From: Paracoccus alcaliphilus
GTDB taxonomy: Bacteria; Pseudomonadota; Alphaproteobacteria; Rhodobacterales; Rhodobacteraceae
DNA: 64,000 nt
Reading direction: 5' to 3'
NCBI RefSeq assembly: GCF_028553725.1
Contig: NZ_CP067124.1
Span: forward strand, 3,460,001 to 3,524,000
Shown here: piece by piece, positions 46,310-56,462 of the stretch
Layout of the letters: every line of letters begins with the position of its first letter
How positions within the stretch are numbered: position 1 is the stretch's first letter
Notes under the pieces: model-generated
Seen by the model: the letters and a program-made list of their open reading frames with translations, nothing else
Database searches by the model: none
Told to the model about the DNA's origin: nothing
Translations under genes and position numbers: made by a program

Positions 46310-49300
46310 ATGACGATGGACAAAAGCTTTGACGCCAAGGCCGCCGAGGCCCGGATCAGCGCCGAATGGGAACAGACGGGCGCCTTCGCCGCCGGGGCCA
46401 ATGCCTCGCGGTCCGAAACCTTCACGGTGATGATCCCGCCGCCCAACGTCACCGGCAGCCTGCATATCGGCCATGCCTTCAACAATACGCTTCAGGACAT
46501 CCTTGTCCGCTGGCACCGGATGCGCGGCTTCGACACCTTGTGGCAGCCCGGTCAGGACCATGCGGGCATCGCCACCCAGATGGTCGTCGAACGGCAGATG
46601 GCCGAGCGGCAGGAACCGAACCGGCGCGAGATCGGGCGCGAGGCGTTTCAGGCCAAGATCTGGGACTGGAAACGGGAATCCGGCGACACCATCATCAACC
46701 AGTTGAAACGCCTTGGCGCGTCCTGCGACTGGTCGCGCAATGCCTTTACCATGTCCGGCGCGCCGGGTGCGCCCGCGGGCGAAGAGGGCAATTTCCACGA
46801 CGCCGTGATCCGGGTCTTTGTGGAACTCTATGACAAGGGCATCATCTATCGCGGCAAGCGGCTGGTGAACTGGGACCCGCATTTCGAGACCGCGATCAGC
46901 GATCTGGAAGTCGAGAACCGCGAGACCCCCGGCCATATGTGGCATTTCAAATACCCGCTGGCGGGCGGCGAGACCTATGAATATGTCGAACGCGACGAGG
47001 ACGGCAACGTCACCCTGCGCGAGACGCGCGACTATATCAGCATCGCGACGACCCGGCCTGAAACCATGCTGGGCGATGGCGCGGTGGCGGTGCATCCCGA
47101 TGATCCGCGCTATGCCCCGATCATCGGCAAGCTGTGCGAAATTCCGGTGGGACCGAAGGAACATCGCCGCCTGATCCCGATCATCACCGACGAATATCCC
47201 GACCCCGATTTCGGCAGTGGCGCGGTCAAGATCACCGGCGCGCATGACTTCAACGACTATGGCGTGGCGACGCGCAACGGCATCCCGCTTTATGCGCTGA
47301 TGGATGGCAAGGGCGCGATGCGCGCCGACGGGCTGTCCTATGCCGACAGCGCCGAGATCGCCACCCGCGCCGCAAGGGGCGAGGATGTGGGCGACGTCTC
47401 GAACGTCAACCTCGTGCCCGAGGATCTGCGCGGGCTGGACCGGTTCGAAGCCCGCAAGCGGGTGATCGAACAGATCGGTGCCGAGGGGCTGGCGGTCACT
47501 TATCTGCACAAGGAAATCGAACCCGAAACCGGGGCCGAGCATCTGGAACGCCGCCCGCTGGTGGATGCCAAGCCGATCATGCAGCCCTTCGGCGACCGTT
47601 CCGGCGTGGTGATCGAGCCGATGCTGACCGATCAGTGGTTCGTGGACACGGCACGGATCGTCGGCCCGGCGCTGGACGCGGTGCGCGATGGGCGCACGAA
47701 AATCCTGCCCGAGCAGCATCAGAAGGTCTATTTCCACTGGCTGGAGAATATCGAGCCGTGGACGATCAGCCGCCAGCTGTGGTGGGGCCATCAGATTCCG
47801 GTGTGGTATGGTCTTGACCTGTCGCTGGAAGGTCAGGTCGATGACGACCATGACGGCGCGCTGGATGAGGTCGAGATCTTTGCCCTGCTGGAGGAAGGTC
47901 TGGTCCATCGCGATCAGATCCACCGCGCCGCCACCAGCTTCGAGGAGGTGCGCGAGAACTTCCGCGACATGATCGCCGGGCTGCCGCAACCGCTGGAAAT
48001 CGCCCGGGTGATCGAGGTGGCCGACCGCGATGCCGCCATCGACGCCTTCGCGCAGGGGCTGGCGGATTACAACCTGTCGCAGGACCCGACCCGGCTGGTC
48101 TATCCGGTCTGGCGCGACCCGGATGTGCTGGATACCTGGTTCTCGTCCGGCCTGTGGCCCATCGGCACATTGGGCTGGCCTGCGGATACCGAAGAGCTGC
48201 GCAAGTATTTCCCGACCGATGTTCTGGTCACCGGCTTTGACATCATCTTCTTCTGGGTGGCCCGGATGATGATGATGCAACTGGCCGTGGTCGATCAGGT
48301 GCCCTTTCACACCGTCTATGTCCACGGGCTGGTGCGCGACGAGAAGGGCGCGAAGATGTCCAAGTCCAAGGGCAATGTCATCGACCCGCTGACCCTGATC
48401 GACGATTTCGGCGCCGACGCGCTGCGCATGACGCTGACCAGCATGGCGGCAATGGGCCGCGACCCCAAGCTGGGCCCGCGGCATGTCGAGAGCTTCCGCA
48501 ACTTCGTCACCAAGATCTGGAACGCCACCCGCTTTGCCGAGATGAACGGCGTCCGCGGTGGCGGCGCGCGGCCCGAGCCCGCCCATACGGTCAACCGCTG
48601 GATCATCGGCGAGGTGGCGCGGATTCGCATGGCGACGGACGAGGCGCTGGAGACATACCGCTTCAACGACGCGGCGACCGGGCTTTATGCCTTTGTCTGG
48701 GGCAAGGTCTGCGACTGGTATGTGGAATTCGCCAAGCCGCTGTTCGATGGCGAACATGCGGACGAGACCCGCGCCACGATGGGCTGGGTTCTGGATCAGT
48801 GCTATCTGATGCTGCATCCGGTCATGCCCTTCGTGACCGAGGAATTGTGGCGGCTGACCGGCGACCGGGCGAAGATGCTGGTGCATGGCGACTGGCCGGC
48901 CTATGGCGCGGAACTGATCGACGCCGGGGCCGACCGGCAGATGAACTGGGTGATCTCGCTGATCGAGGCGGTGCGTTCCGCCCGCGCGCAGATGGGGGTT
49001 CCGGCGGGCGCGAAGCTGGACCTGATCGTGACCGAGGCCGACGCGGCGGCGCACGCGGCACTGGCCGCCAACAGCCCGCTGATCGAGCATCTGGCGCGGG
49101 TGAACGCCCCCGTGGACGGCACCGCGGGCAAGGGAATGATCTCTGTCGCGGCGCAGGGCGCATCATTCGCGCTGCCCATCGGTGACGTGATCGATGCGGC
49201 GGCGGAAACGGCGCGGTTGCAGAAATCGCTTGGCAAGGCGGAAAAGGATGCCGAGGGGCTGCGCAAGCGGCTGGGCAATCCGAAATTCGTCGAGAATGCC

Positions 49301-49399
49301 GAAGCCGAGGTGATCGAGGAAACCCGCGCGAAACTGGTGGCGCTGGAGGATGACGTGACCCGTGTCAGGGCGGCACTGGCGCAGCTGGCGGCGATGTGA
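46310..49399 (+). CDS. valS: Valyl-tRNA synthetase
   Basis: Class I aminoacyl-tRNA synthetase that charges tRNA-Val. It is 1029 residues, with '[15 protein letters not shown]' (HIGH at 52-55), the editing CP1 domain ('[17 protein letters not shown]'), '[12 protein letters not shown]' (682 onwards) and a C-terminal coiled coil ('[21 protein letters not shown]'). 1029 residues is longer than most ValS, with an extra insertion near residues 510-590. Transcribed alone. Confidence 0.97.
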   Translation: MTMDKSFDAKAAEARISAEWEQTGAFAAGANASRSETFTVMIPPPNVTGSLHIGHAFNNTLQDILVRWHRMRGFDTLWQPGQDHAGIATQMVVERQMAERQEPNRREIGREAFQAKIWDWKRESGDTIINQLKRLGASCDWSRNAFTMSGAPGAPAGEEGNFHDAVIRVFVELYDKGIIYRGKRLVNWDPHFETAISDLEVENRETPGHMWHFKYPLAGGETYEYVERDEDGNVTLRETRDYISIATTRPETMLGDGAVAVHPDDPRYAPIIGKLCEIPVGPKEHRRLIPIITDEYPDPDFGSGAVKITGAHDFNDYGVATRNGIPLYALMDGKGAMRADGLSYADSAEIATRAARGEDVGDVSNVNLVPEDLRGLDRFEARKRVIEQIGAEGLAVTYLHKEIEPETGAEHLERRPLVDAKPIMQPFGDRSGVVIEPMLTDQWFVDTARIVGPALDAVRDGRTKILPEQHQKVYFHWLENIEPWTISRQLWWGHQIPVWYGLDLSLEGQVDDDHDGALDEVEIFALLEEGLVHRDQIHRAATSFEEVRENFRDMIAGLPQPLEIARVIEVADRDAAIDAFAQGLADYNLSQDPTRLVYPVWRDPDVLDTWFSSGLWPIGTLGWPADTEELRKYFPTDVLVTGFDIIFFWVARMMMMQLAVVDQVPFHTVYVHGLVRDEKGAKMSKSKGNVIDPLTLIDDFGADALRMTLTSMAAMGRDPKLGPRHVESFRNFVTKIWNATRFAEMNGVRGGGARPEPAHTVNRWIIGEVARIRMATDEALETYRFNDAATGLYAFVWGKVCDWYVEFAKPLFDGEHADETRATMGWVLDQCYLMLHPVMPFVTEELWRLTGDRAKMLVHGDWPAYGAELIDAGADRQMNWVISLIEAVRSARAQMGVPAGAKLDLIVTEADAAAHAALAANSPLIEHLARVNAPVDGTAGKGMISVAAQGASFALPIGDVIDAAAETARLQKSLGKAEKDAEGLRKRLGNPKFVENAEAEVIEETRAKLVALEDDVTRVRAALAQLAAM

Positions 49400-49429
49400 G
49401 CCTTTGCCGATGGGGGCACCCGGCGGTGA

Positions 49430-49472
49430 TCGCGGGTGCCTCCGGCGGGGATATTTGGGCACCAAAGATGGG
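49430..49472 (-). repeat. Dispersed intergenic repeat between valS and hisC
   Basis: Read on the minus strand: CATCTTTGGTGCCCAAATATCC followed by CCGCCGGAGGC. It lies at the convergence of valS and the aminotransferase gene. Confidence 0.75.
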
Positions 49473-49480
49473 GCGGCGCC

Positions 49481-50581
49481 TTAGAGGCGTAACAGGGCCT
49501 TGGGCAGGGCGGCGGCGAAAACCTCGAGTTCCGGGGGCGGGGCGCAGCTGACGCGGATGCAGCGGTTCAGGGGGGCGGTGCCGGGCATGCGGATGAAGAC
49601 GCCCTCGGCCTCCAGCGCTTCGACCAGCGCGCGGGCGAAGGGGCCGTCGCGGCCGGTGTCGATGGCGACGAAGTTGGTGGCGGATGGCAGGGCGGTGAGG
49701 CCGTTATCCGTGGCGATGGCCGCGATGCGGGTGCGGGCCTGTGCCACCTGCGCAAGGGTGCGGGCCAGCCAGTCCTGATCCTGAAGCGCGGCCAACGCGC
49801 CCGCCTGCGCGATGCGGTTGACGCCGAAATGGTTGCGGACCCGGTCGAAGGCCGCGATCAGTTGCGGATGGCCGGTGGCATAGCCGATCCGCGCGCCCGC
49901 CAGCCCGTAGGCCTTGGAGAAGGTGCGCATGCGGATCACGCGCGGGTCGTCGGGGGCGATCTGCGAGATGGCCCCGGCCGGGGCGAATTCCAGATAGGCC
50001 TCGTCCAGCACCAGCAGGCAGCCGGGCGGCAGATCGTCCAGCATGGCGGCAATGTCGGTGCCCCTGATCCAGCTGCCCATCGGGTTGTCGGGATTGGCCA
50101 GATAGACCATGCGCGCGCCGTTTTCATGTGCGGCCCGGGTCAGGGCGGCGGGATCCTCGGCATCGTCGCGATAGGGGACCTTGTGCAGCACCCCGCCGAA
50201 GCCCGTCACATGATAGTTGAAGGTCGGATAGGCGCCATCCGAGGTCACCACCACATCGCCGGGCGCGATCATCAGCCGGACGAGGTTGCCCAGAAGGCCG
50301 TCCACCCCCTCGCCCACGGTGATATGATCGGCAGGCAGGTCCAGATGCGCGGCCAGCGCCTGTGTCAGATCGTGGCTGGTCGCATCGCCATATTGCCAGA
50401 TATCAAGCACCGCCGCCTGCATCGCGGCCACCGCGCGCGGGCTGGGGCCGAAGCCGTTCTCATTCGCGCCCAGCCGGGCGGCGAAGGGCTGCCCAAGGCG
50501 ACGTTGCAGGGTTTCCGGCCCGACGAAGGGAACGGTCGCGGGCAGGTTGGCGGGGATCGGGGCAAGGCGCAGGGTATCCAT
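49481..50581 (-). CDS. hisC: Histidinol-phosphate aminotransferase-like PLP enzyme
   Basis: Fold-type I aminotransferase (366 residues) that in HisC converts imidazole-acetol phosphate to histidinol phosphate. 'KLGANENGFGPSP'-like 'ARLGANENGFGPSPRAV', 'NPDNPMGSWI', 'LVLDEAYLEFA' and the PLP Lys in 'RTFSKAYGLAGARIGY' identify the family. Paralogues acting on aromatic amino acids are common, so the exact substrate is open. Starts ATG 50581 or 50593. Confidence 0.85.
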   Translation of the reverse strand: MDTLRLAPIPANLPATVPFVGPETLQRRLGQPFAARLGANENGFGPSPRAVAAMQAAVLDIWQYGDATSHDLTQALAAHLDLPADHITVGEGVDGLLGNLVRLMIAPGDVVVTSDGAYPTFNYHVTGFGGVLHKVPYRDDAEDPAALTRAAHENGARMVYLANPDNPMGSWIRGTDIAAMLDDLPPGCLLVLDEAYLEFAPAGAISQIAPDDPRVIRMRTFSKAYGLAGARIGYATGHPQLIAAFDRVRNHFGVNRIAQAGALAALQDQDWLARTLAQVAQARTRIAAIATDNGLTALPSATNFVAIDTGRDGPFARALVEALEAEGVFIRMPGTAPLNRCIRVSCAPPPELEVFAAALPKALLRL

Positions 50582-50621
50582 GACCCAAGCCATCCCCGAT
50601 TTCAGCCCCTGCCGCAAGGGT

Positions 50622-50756
50622 TTACAGCTCGTCGTTGCGGCGGTCCTGACGGCCCTCGAACAGGGCCCGATCCTCTTGCAGTTCCAGCCACATGGCGTTG
50701 ACCACGGCAAACAGCGCCGCCAGCGGCAGGCCCAGCATCCATGCGAAATACCACAT
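50622..50756 (-). CDS. cydX: Cytochrome bd oxidase small subunit CydX
   Basis: A 44-residue frame: M-W-Y-F-A-W-M-L-G at the start, one membrane helix, then a charged tail ending N-D-E-L. The M-W-Y-F-A-W-(I/M)-L-G signature is that of CydX (YbgT), which sits on the cytochrome bd complex and stabilises its haems. The ATG follows 12 bases after the cydB stop with an AAGGAGG ribosome-binding site, so it is the last gene of cydABX. Confidence 0.88.
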   Translation of the reverse strand: MWYFAWMLGLPLAALFAVVNAMWLELQEDRALFEGRQDRRNDEL

Positions 50757-50768
50757 CGGGTGCCTCCT

Positions 50769-51932
50769 TCAATATGAGTGGCTGTCGGGATCGGTGACCT
50801 GATCCTCGGTCACCTTGCCCCACAGAACCTTATAGACCCATGCCGTATAGGCCATGATCATCGGCAGAAAGATCGCCGTCGCCACCAGCATCACGAACAG
50901 CGTCTGATGCGAGGACGTGGCGGTCCAGACCGACAGCGAACTGTCGGGATGGGTGTTCGAGGGCAGAAGGAATGGAAAGATCGTCAGCCCCACCGACGAA
51001 ATCATCCCGAAGATGCCCAGTTTCGACCAGCCAAGCGGCGACAGCTCCCCTCCCGAACGCAGGGCGCGCCATGCCATCGCCGTGCCGATGAAGCCCAGCA
51101 GCGGGGCGATCACGATCCACGGACGTTCCCCATAAGCCGCAAGCCAGCTGCCGCCATGGACGACCTGCCATGCCAGCGGGTTCGACGGGCCATCGGGCGC
51201 AGGCGGCGTCACATAGGCGAAGCTGTCGATGCCGACCGCCAGCCAGATCCCGGCCAGCGCATAGCCCGCCAGCACCACCAGCGCCGCACGGCTGCCATAG
51301 AGGCGGGCGCGCGCGGCGATCGCGCCTTCGGTCTTGAGCACCAGCCAGCCCGCGCCATGCATGACCAGCATCGCCAGCGACACCACCCCGCACAGGATCG
51401 CGAAAGGCCGCAGCAACCCGAACAGCTTGCCGAATGCGCCGCCCTCATAGATCGCATGCAGGTCGGGGGTCAGGTGGAACGGCACGCCCAGCATGACATT
51501 GCCCACCGCCACCCCGAACAGCAGCGCCGGGGTGGCCCCGCTGAAGACCAGCACATTATCCCAGCGGCTGCGCCATTTCGGATCCTCGCGCTTGCTGCGG
51601 AACTTGAAGGCCACCGGGCGGAAGATCAGCGCCGACAGGATCACGAACATCGCCAGATAGAAGCCCGAGAAACTGATCGCGTAAAGCGGCGGAAAGGCCG
51701 CGAAGATCGCGCCGCCGCCAAGGATGAACCAGACCTGATTCCCCTCCCAGACCGGGCCCATGGTGTTGATGACCACGCGCCGCTCGGTATCGGTTTTCGC
51801 CACGAAGGGCAGCAGTGCCGCCGCCCCCATGTCGAAACCGTCGGTCAGCGCAAAGCCGATCAGCAGCACCCCCAGGATCAGCCACCAGATCAGCCGCAGC
51901 ACCTCGAACGAGAGAAATTCGTGCAGGATCAT
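50769..51932 (-). CDS. cydB: Cytochrome bd ubiquinol oxidase subunit II
   Basis: A 387-residue integral membrane subunit that pairs with CydA in the high-affinity quinol oxidase. The N-terminal 'FEVLRLIWWLILGVLLIGFALTDGFDMGAAALLPFV' and 'MGPVWEGNQVWFILGGGAIFAAFP' are CydB signatures. It overlaps cydA by 4 bp and is followed by cydX. Confidence 0.96.
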   Translation of the reverse strand: MILHEFLSFEVLRLIWWLILGVLLIGFALTDGFDMGAAALLPFVAKTDTERRVVINTMGPVWEGNQVWFILGGGAIFAAFPPLYAISFSGFYLAMFVILSALIFRPVAFKFRSKREDPKWRSRWDNVLVFSGATPALLFGVAVGNVMLGVPFHLTPDLHAIYEGGAFGKLFGLLRPFAILCGVVSLAMLVMHGAGWLVLKTEGAIAARARLYGSRAALVVLAGYALAGIWLAVGIDSFAYVTPPAPDGPSNPLAWQVVHGGSWLAAYGERPWIVIAPLLGFIGTAMAWRALRSGGELSPLGWSKLGIFGMISSVGLTIFPFLLPSNTHPDSSLSVWTATSSHQTLFVMLVATAIFLPMIMAYTAWVYKVLWGKVTEDQVTDPDSHSY

Positions 51933-53518
51933 TGCCGTACCTCCGCCGGGCTGAGCCGGGCGCGGTGTTTCGCGTCCCAGTCATCAGTCAGTTGCACATC
52001 ATCGACCGGCCCCTTGCGGATATATTTCAGCAAGAGCTTGATCTCGATCACGAAAAGAACCGTATAGAAGGTGGCGAATGCGGCCAGCGTCAGCAACAGC
52101 TCGGTCACGGACAGCGCGCTGACCGACAGCGCCGTGGGCAGCACGCCATCCACCGTCCAGGGCTGACGGCCATATTCGGCGACGATCCAGCCCATCTCGG
52201 CGGCGATCCACGGCGCCGGGATCAGCAGCACCGCAAAGCGCAGCGCCCATTTCGGATAGCGCCCGCCGCGGAAAGAGGTAGTGACGAAGAAATAGCCGGT
52301 CGTGGCGATGAACAGCATCCCCAGCCCGACCATGATGCGGAAGGCCCAGAAGATCGGCCAGACATGGGGGATGGTATCCTCGGCTGCCTGCGCGATCTGT
52401 TCCTCGCTGGCCTCGCGCGGGTCGTCCAGATAGCGGCGCAGCAGCAGCGCATAGCCCAGATCGTCGGAATGCTGCTCGAATGTGGCCACCACGCCCGCAT
52501 CCGTCGCCTCGCGGTCCTGCTGGATGGTCATCAGCGCGTCATAGGCGACAAGACCGGACCGGATCCGCTCTGCCGCCTCTTGCTCCAGCTGGTTGATGCC
52601 GGGGATTTCCTCGGTCAGGGACCGGGTGCCGATCAGCCCCATCGCATAGGGGATATGGATCGCCCATTTCGTTTCCCGCGCCTGCTGATCGGGAATGCCG
52701 ATCATGGTAAAGGGGGCGGGGGCGGGCTCGGTCTCCCACATGGCCTCGATGGCGGCCAGCTTCATCTTCTGGTTCAGCCCGGTATCATAGCCCGATTCGT
52801 CGCCCAGAACCACGACCGACAGCGCGGCCGCAAGGCCAAAGCTGGAGGCCACGGTGATCGACCGCCGCGCCAGCGCCAGATGCCGCCCCTGCAAAAGATA
52901 CCACGAAGACACACCCAGCACGAATATCGAGGCGGTGACGTAACCGGCGCTGACGGTGTGGACGAATTTCGCCTGCGCGACAGTGTTGAACATGACCTCG
53001 TAAAAGCTGGTCAGCTCCATCCGCATGGTCAGCGGGTTGAACTCGGCCCCCACCGGATGCTGCATCCAGCCATTGGCGATCAGGATCCACAGCGCCGAAA
53101 AGTTCGAGCCGATGGCGACCAGCCAGGCCACGACCAGATGCGCCTGTTTCGACAGCCGGTCCCAGCCAAAGAACCACAGCCCGACAAAGGTGGCCTCGAG
53201 GAAGAACGCCATCAGCCCTTCCAGCGCCAGCGGCGCCCCGAAGATGTCGCCGACATAATGGCTGTAATAGGACCAGTTCATGCCGAACTGGAACTCCATC
53301 ACCACGCCGGTGGCGACGCCCATGGCAAAGTTGATGCCGAACAATGTCCCCCAGAACTTGGTCATCTGCCGCCAGATCGGACGGCCGGTCATGACATAGA
53401 CCGTCTCCATGATCGCGATCAGGACCGACAGGCCCAGGGTGAGGGGGACGAACAGAAAATGATACAAAGCCGTCATCGCGAACTGCAGTCGCGACAGCTC
53501 GACAACACCTATATCCAT
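51929..53518 (-). CDS. cydA: Cytochrome bd ubiquinol oxidase subunit I
   Basis: Catalytic subunit (529 residues) with haems b558, b595 and d. His19-type ligand in 'MTALYHFLFVPLTLGL', 'GRQPWTVDGVLPTA' in the C-terminal part and a long Q-loop between 'DESGYD' and 'WPIFWAFRIM' indicate the long-Q-loop (E. coli-like) form rather than the short-loop cyanide-insensitive type. Start ATG 53518. Confidence 0.95.
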   Translation of the reverse strand: MDIGVVELSRLQFAMTALYHFLFVPLTLGLSVLIAIMETVYVMTGRPIWRQMTKFWGTLFGINFAMGVATGVVMEFQFGMNWSYYSHYVGDIFGAPLALEGLMAFFLEATFVGLWFFGWDRLSKQAHLVVAWLVAIGSNFSALWILIANGWMQHPVGAEFNPLTMRMELTSFYEVMFNTVAQAKFVHTVSAGYVTASIFVLGVSSWYLLQGRHLALARRSITVASSFGLAAALSVVVLGDESGYDTGLNQKMKLAAIEAMWETEPAPAPFTMIGIPDQQARETKWAIHIPYAMGLIGTRSLTEEIPGINQLEQEAAERIRSGLVAYDALMTIQQDREATDAGVVATFEQHSDDLGYALLLRRYLDDPREASEEQIAQAAEDTIPHVWPIFWAFRIMVGLGMLFIATTGYFFVTTSFRGGRYPKWALRFAVLLIPAPWIAAEMGWIVAEYGRQPWTVDGVLPTALSVSALSVTELLLTLAAFATFYTVLFVIEIKLLLKYIRKGPVDDVQLTDDWDAKHRARLSPAEVRQ

Positions 53519-53635
53519 GGCGCGCGTTCCTTGTGCTGGCGCAAACAGGCTAGCACGCGCCGGGCGACAACCCAATAACGGCGCCCCGTGGTGCTGTGTC
53601 GCTGCGACAGCCCGCCACAGACGGGCGCGGCCGGG

Positions 53636-53872
53636 TCAGAACGCGCGGAAGGTCATCGTCGTCAGGGTGCGGCTGATATGCGGAATGTCGAACAGCTTTT
53701 CGGACAGGAAATGGCCGACATCCGCATCCTCGGGGATATAGATCTTGGCCAGCAGGTCGAAATCGCCCGAGGTCGAGTAAAGCTCGCTGACGATCTCGCG
53801 GTCATAGATCGCGTCGGCGACCTCATAGGTCTTGCCGGGGGCGCAGCGGAACTGGACAAAGACGGGACGCAT
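53636..53872 (-). CDS. Stand-alone Lrp/AsnC ligand-binding (RAM) domain protein
   Basis: A 78-residue protein that corresponds to the RAM domain only ('VFVQFRCAPGKTYEVADAIYDREIVSELYSTSGDFDLLAKIYIPEDADVGHFL'), without a DNA-binding domain. Such proteins may modulate full-length Lrp regulators or bind small molecules on their own. It is upstream of cydABX on the same strand, with a 117-bp gap, so not clearly in the operon. Confidence 0.85.
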   Translation of the reverse strand: MRPVFVQFRCAPGKTYEVADAIYDREIVSELYSTSGDFDLLAKIYIPEDADVGHFLSEKLFDIPHISRTLTTMTFRAF

Positions 53873-53904
53873 GGCTGATCTTCCTTGCAGATTGCGGCGG
53901 CAGG

Positions 53905-55278
53905 TTAACCCGGCCCGGGCCGGGCGGTCCAGACCCCACGCGCCCAGCCATGCCAGAACCGCACCATCAGCAGGATCGCGGCCAGCGTCAGCCCGACACA
54001 CAGCCCCAGCCACAGGCCCGGCGGCCCCACATCCAGCCCGAAAGCCAGCCCATAGGCGACCGGCATCCCGACCACCCAATAGCTGAACCCGGCGATCAGC
54101 ATCGGCAGCCGCGTGTCATGCACGCCGCGCAGAAACCCCAGCGCGATCACCTGAAACGCATCGGTCAGCTGAAACAGCGCCGCATAAAGCAGCAGCCCGG
54201 CCCCGATGACGACGATGGCCGGGGCCTGCGGATCGCCCGCATCCAGAAACACCCGCACAAGTGGCTGGGCGAACAGCAGATAGATGGCAATGGCGATGCA
54301 GGCAAAGCACAGCGACAGCGCCATAACCGTCATCGCCGCATCCCGCATCCAGATCGCATCGCCGCGCCCCTTGGCCTGCCCGACCCGCACGGTCGCGGCA
54401 TTCGACAGGCCCAGATGCGCCATGAAGGTGATCGAGGTGATCTGCAACGCGATCCCATGCGCTGCCAGCTGCTGCGTGCCGATCCAGCCCATCATCACGT
54501 TCGAGGCGACGAACAACCCGCCCTCGGCCACCATGGTCAGCCCGATCGGCCAGCCGATCCGCGCCACCTCGCGCATGGCCTGCCAATCGGGGCGCCAGAA
54601 ACGCTGGAACAGATGATATTTCCGTGCCCGCGGCAGCCAATGGGCATAGGCCAGCAGCGCCACCAGTTGCAGCATCTGGACCGACAGGCTGGTGATCGCC
54701 GCGCCCCGGACACCCAGCGCGGGCATGCCCAGATTGCCGAAGATGAAAATCCAGTTCAGCCCGATATTGATGGCCAGCCCGACCAGCGTGACCCACATGA
54801 CAACCGCCGTGCGCTCCAGCGCCGCCAGATAGGAATTCAGCGTCAGCTGCCCCAGAACGGCCAGCAACCCCCAGCCCGCGATCCGCAGATAGTCCTGCGC
54901 CAGCTTGGCCACGACCGGCGTCTGCCCCAGCCCCAGCAGAATCGCCTCGGAAAACCACATCAGCGGCATCACCGCCAGCGCATAGCCCGCCGACAGCCAC
55001 AGCGCCATGCGCGCGCCGCGCCTCACCTCGGTCTCGTTGCCGCTGGCGATATGGGTGGCGATCAGCCCCATCACCCCGGTGCCGAACCCCATGCCCAGAA
55101 AGAACAGCACCTGAAAGAAGGACGTCGCGATGACCAGCGCCGCCAGCGGCTCGACCCCATACCAGCCGATCATCACCGTATCGCTGACCCCGATGGCCAT
55201 GCGCGCCAGATGGCTGCCGATCAGCGGCAGTCCCAGCGACAGCGTCGCGGCGACATGGGGGGCGTAACGGTTGCTCAT
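53905..55278 (-). CDS. MATE-family multidrug exporter
   Basis: A 457-residue protein with twelve hydrophobic segments in two bundles; '[25 protein letters not shown]' at the start and '[22 protein letters not shown]' are typical MATE (NorM-like) segments. It would export cationic compounds using Na+ or H+. It stands alone upstream of the RAM-domain gene and divergent from pyrB. Confidence 0.92.
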   Translation of the reverse strand: MSNRYAPHVAATLSLGLPLIGSHLARMAIGVSDTVMIGWYGVEPLAALVIATSFFQVLFFLGMGFGTGVMGLIATHIASGNETEVRRGARMALWLSAGYALAVMPLMWFSEAILLGLGQTPVVAKLAQDYLRIAGWGLLAVLGQLTLNSYLAALERTAVVMWVTLVGLAINIGLNWIFIFGNLGMPALGVRGAAITSLSVQMLQLVALLAYAHWLPRARKYHLFQRFWRPDWQAMREVARIGWPIGLTMVAEGGLFVASNVMMGWIGTQQLAAHGIALQITSITFMAHLGLSNAATVRVGQAKGRGDAIWMRDAAMTVMALSLCFACIAIAIYLLFAQPLVRVFLDAGDPQAPAIVVIGAGLLLYAALFQLTDAFQVIALGFLRGVHDTRLPMLIAGFSYWVVGMPVAYGLAFGLDVGPPGLWLGLCVGLTLAAILLMVRFWHGWARGVWTARPGPG

Positions 55279-55353
55279 CCGCCCCGCTTACCCCGCCCCA
55301 CAGGTTCCGGCAATCGGCTGATTTGCATCATATGCAGAAACAGCCCCTCGCAC

Positions 55354-55417
55354 TTCTTGAAAATACCTTCGGGGGTGAATTGGCCGCAGGCCAAGAGGGG
55401 GCAGACAGCCCCCTTCC
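55354..55417 (+). repeat. GC-rich intergenic repeat between the MATE and pyrB genes
   Basis: TTGAAAATACCTTCGGGGG resembles a diverged AAATATCCTCGGGGG core and is followed by a TTGGCCGCAGGCCAA stem (55380-55394) and GGGGGCAGACAGCCCCC (55397-55413). It precedes pyrB. Confidence 0.5.
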
Positions 55418-55499
55418 CACCTCTCCCCGCAAGCCCGGCTTGCCGCAGCCCCGCGCTTCTGCGATAGAGGACGCGTTTTCAGCCGCCATGAGGACGCCC

Positions 55500-56462
55500 A
55501 TGAGCTTTCGCGCCCGCCACCTTCTGGGCATCGACCATCTTGCGCCCTCGGACATCGTGACCCTGCTGGATCTGGCCGAGGACTACGTCGCGCTGAACCG
55601 CCGCACCGTCAAACATTCCGATGCGCTGGCCGGTCTGACCCAGATCAACATGTTCTTCGAGAACTCGACCCGCACCCAGTCCAGCTTCGAGCTGGCGGGC
55701 AAGCGTCTGGGGGCCGATGTGATGAACATGGCCGTCGCGCAAAGCAGCGTGAAAAAGGGCGAGACCCTGATCGACACGGCGCTGACGCTGAACGCGATGC
55801 AGCCCGACCTGCTGGTGGTGCGCCATCCGCACAGCGGCGCGGTCAACCTGTTGGCCGAAAAGGTGAACTGCGCCGTCATCAATGCCGGCGACGGACGCCA
55901 TGAACACCCCACCCAGGCGCTGCTGGACGCGCTGACCATCCGTCGCGCCAAGGGCCGGCTTCAGCGTCTGACCATCGCCATCTGCGGCGACATCGCCCAC
56001 AGCCGGGTGGCGCGCTCGAACCTGCTGCTGCTGGGCAAGATGGAAAACCGCCTGCGCCTCATCGGCCCGGCAACCCTGATGCCCGCAGGCGCGGGCGAGA
56101 TGGGCGTCGAACTCTATGAGGACATGCGCGAGGGGCTGAAAGGCGCCGATGTGGTGATGATGCTGCGGCTTCAGCGCGAACGCATGGATGGCGGCTTCAT
56201 TCCGTCCGAGCGCGAATATTACCACCGCTGGGGGCTGGATGCCGACAAGCTGGCTCTGGCCGCACCCGATGCCATCGTCATGCATCCCGGCCCGATGAAT
56301 CGCGGGGTCGAGATCGACGGCACCATCGCCGACGACATCAACCGCAGCGTGATTCAGGATCAGGTGGAAATGGGCGTGGCGGTGCGCATGGCCGCACTGG
56401 ACCTGCTGGCCCACAACCTGCGCGCCGAACGCGGCCGCGCGGCAACGGGGATCATGGTATGA
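55500..56462 (+). CDS. pyrB: Aspartate carbamoyltransferase catalytic subunit
   Basis: A 320-residue enzyme that forms carbamoyl aspartate in pyrimidine synthesis. Carbamoyl phosphate motif '[15 protein letters not shown]', '[14 protein letters not shown]', '[10 protein letters not shown]', '[18 protein letters not shown]' and '[12 protein letters not shown]' are standard. Start ATG 55500; the frame extends upstream but into the repeat. Overlaps pyrC by 4 bp. No pyrI regulatory subunit is next to it, as expected for the class that pairs with an inactive dihydroorotase homologue. Confidence 0.96.
   Translation: MSFRARHLLGIDHLAPSDIVTLLDLAEDYVALNRRTVKHSDALAGLTQINMFFENSTRTQSSFELAGKRLGADVMNMAVAQSSVKKGETLIDTALTLNAMQPDLLVVRHPHSGAVNLLAEKVNCAVINAGDGRHEHPTQALLDALTIRRAKGRLQRLTIAICGDIAHSRVARSNLLLLGKMENRLRLIGPATLMPAGAGEMGVELYEDMREGLKGADVVMMLRLQRERMDGGFIPSEREYYHRWGLDADKLALAAPDAIVMHPGPMNRGVEIDGTIADDINRSVIQDQVEMGVAVRMAALDLLAHNLRAERGRAATGIMV

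Noticed and set aside
46301..49090. A 929-residue open frame on the minus strand opposite valS
   Set aside because: It is the antisense shadow of a GC-rich gene; it has no domain, and the plus strand encodes an unmistakable ValS.
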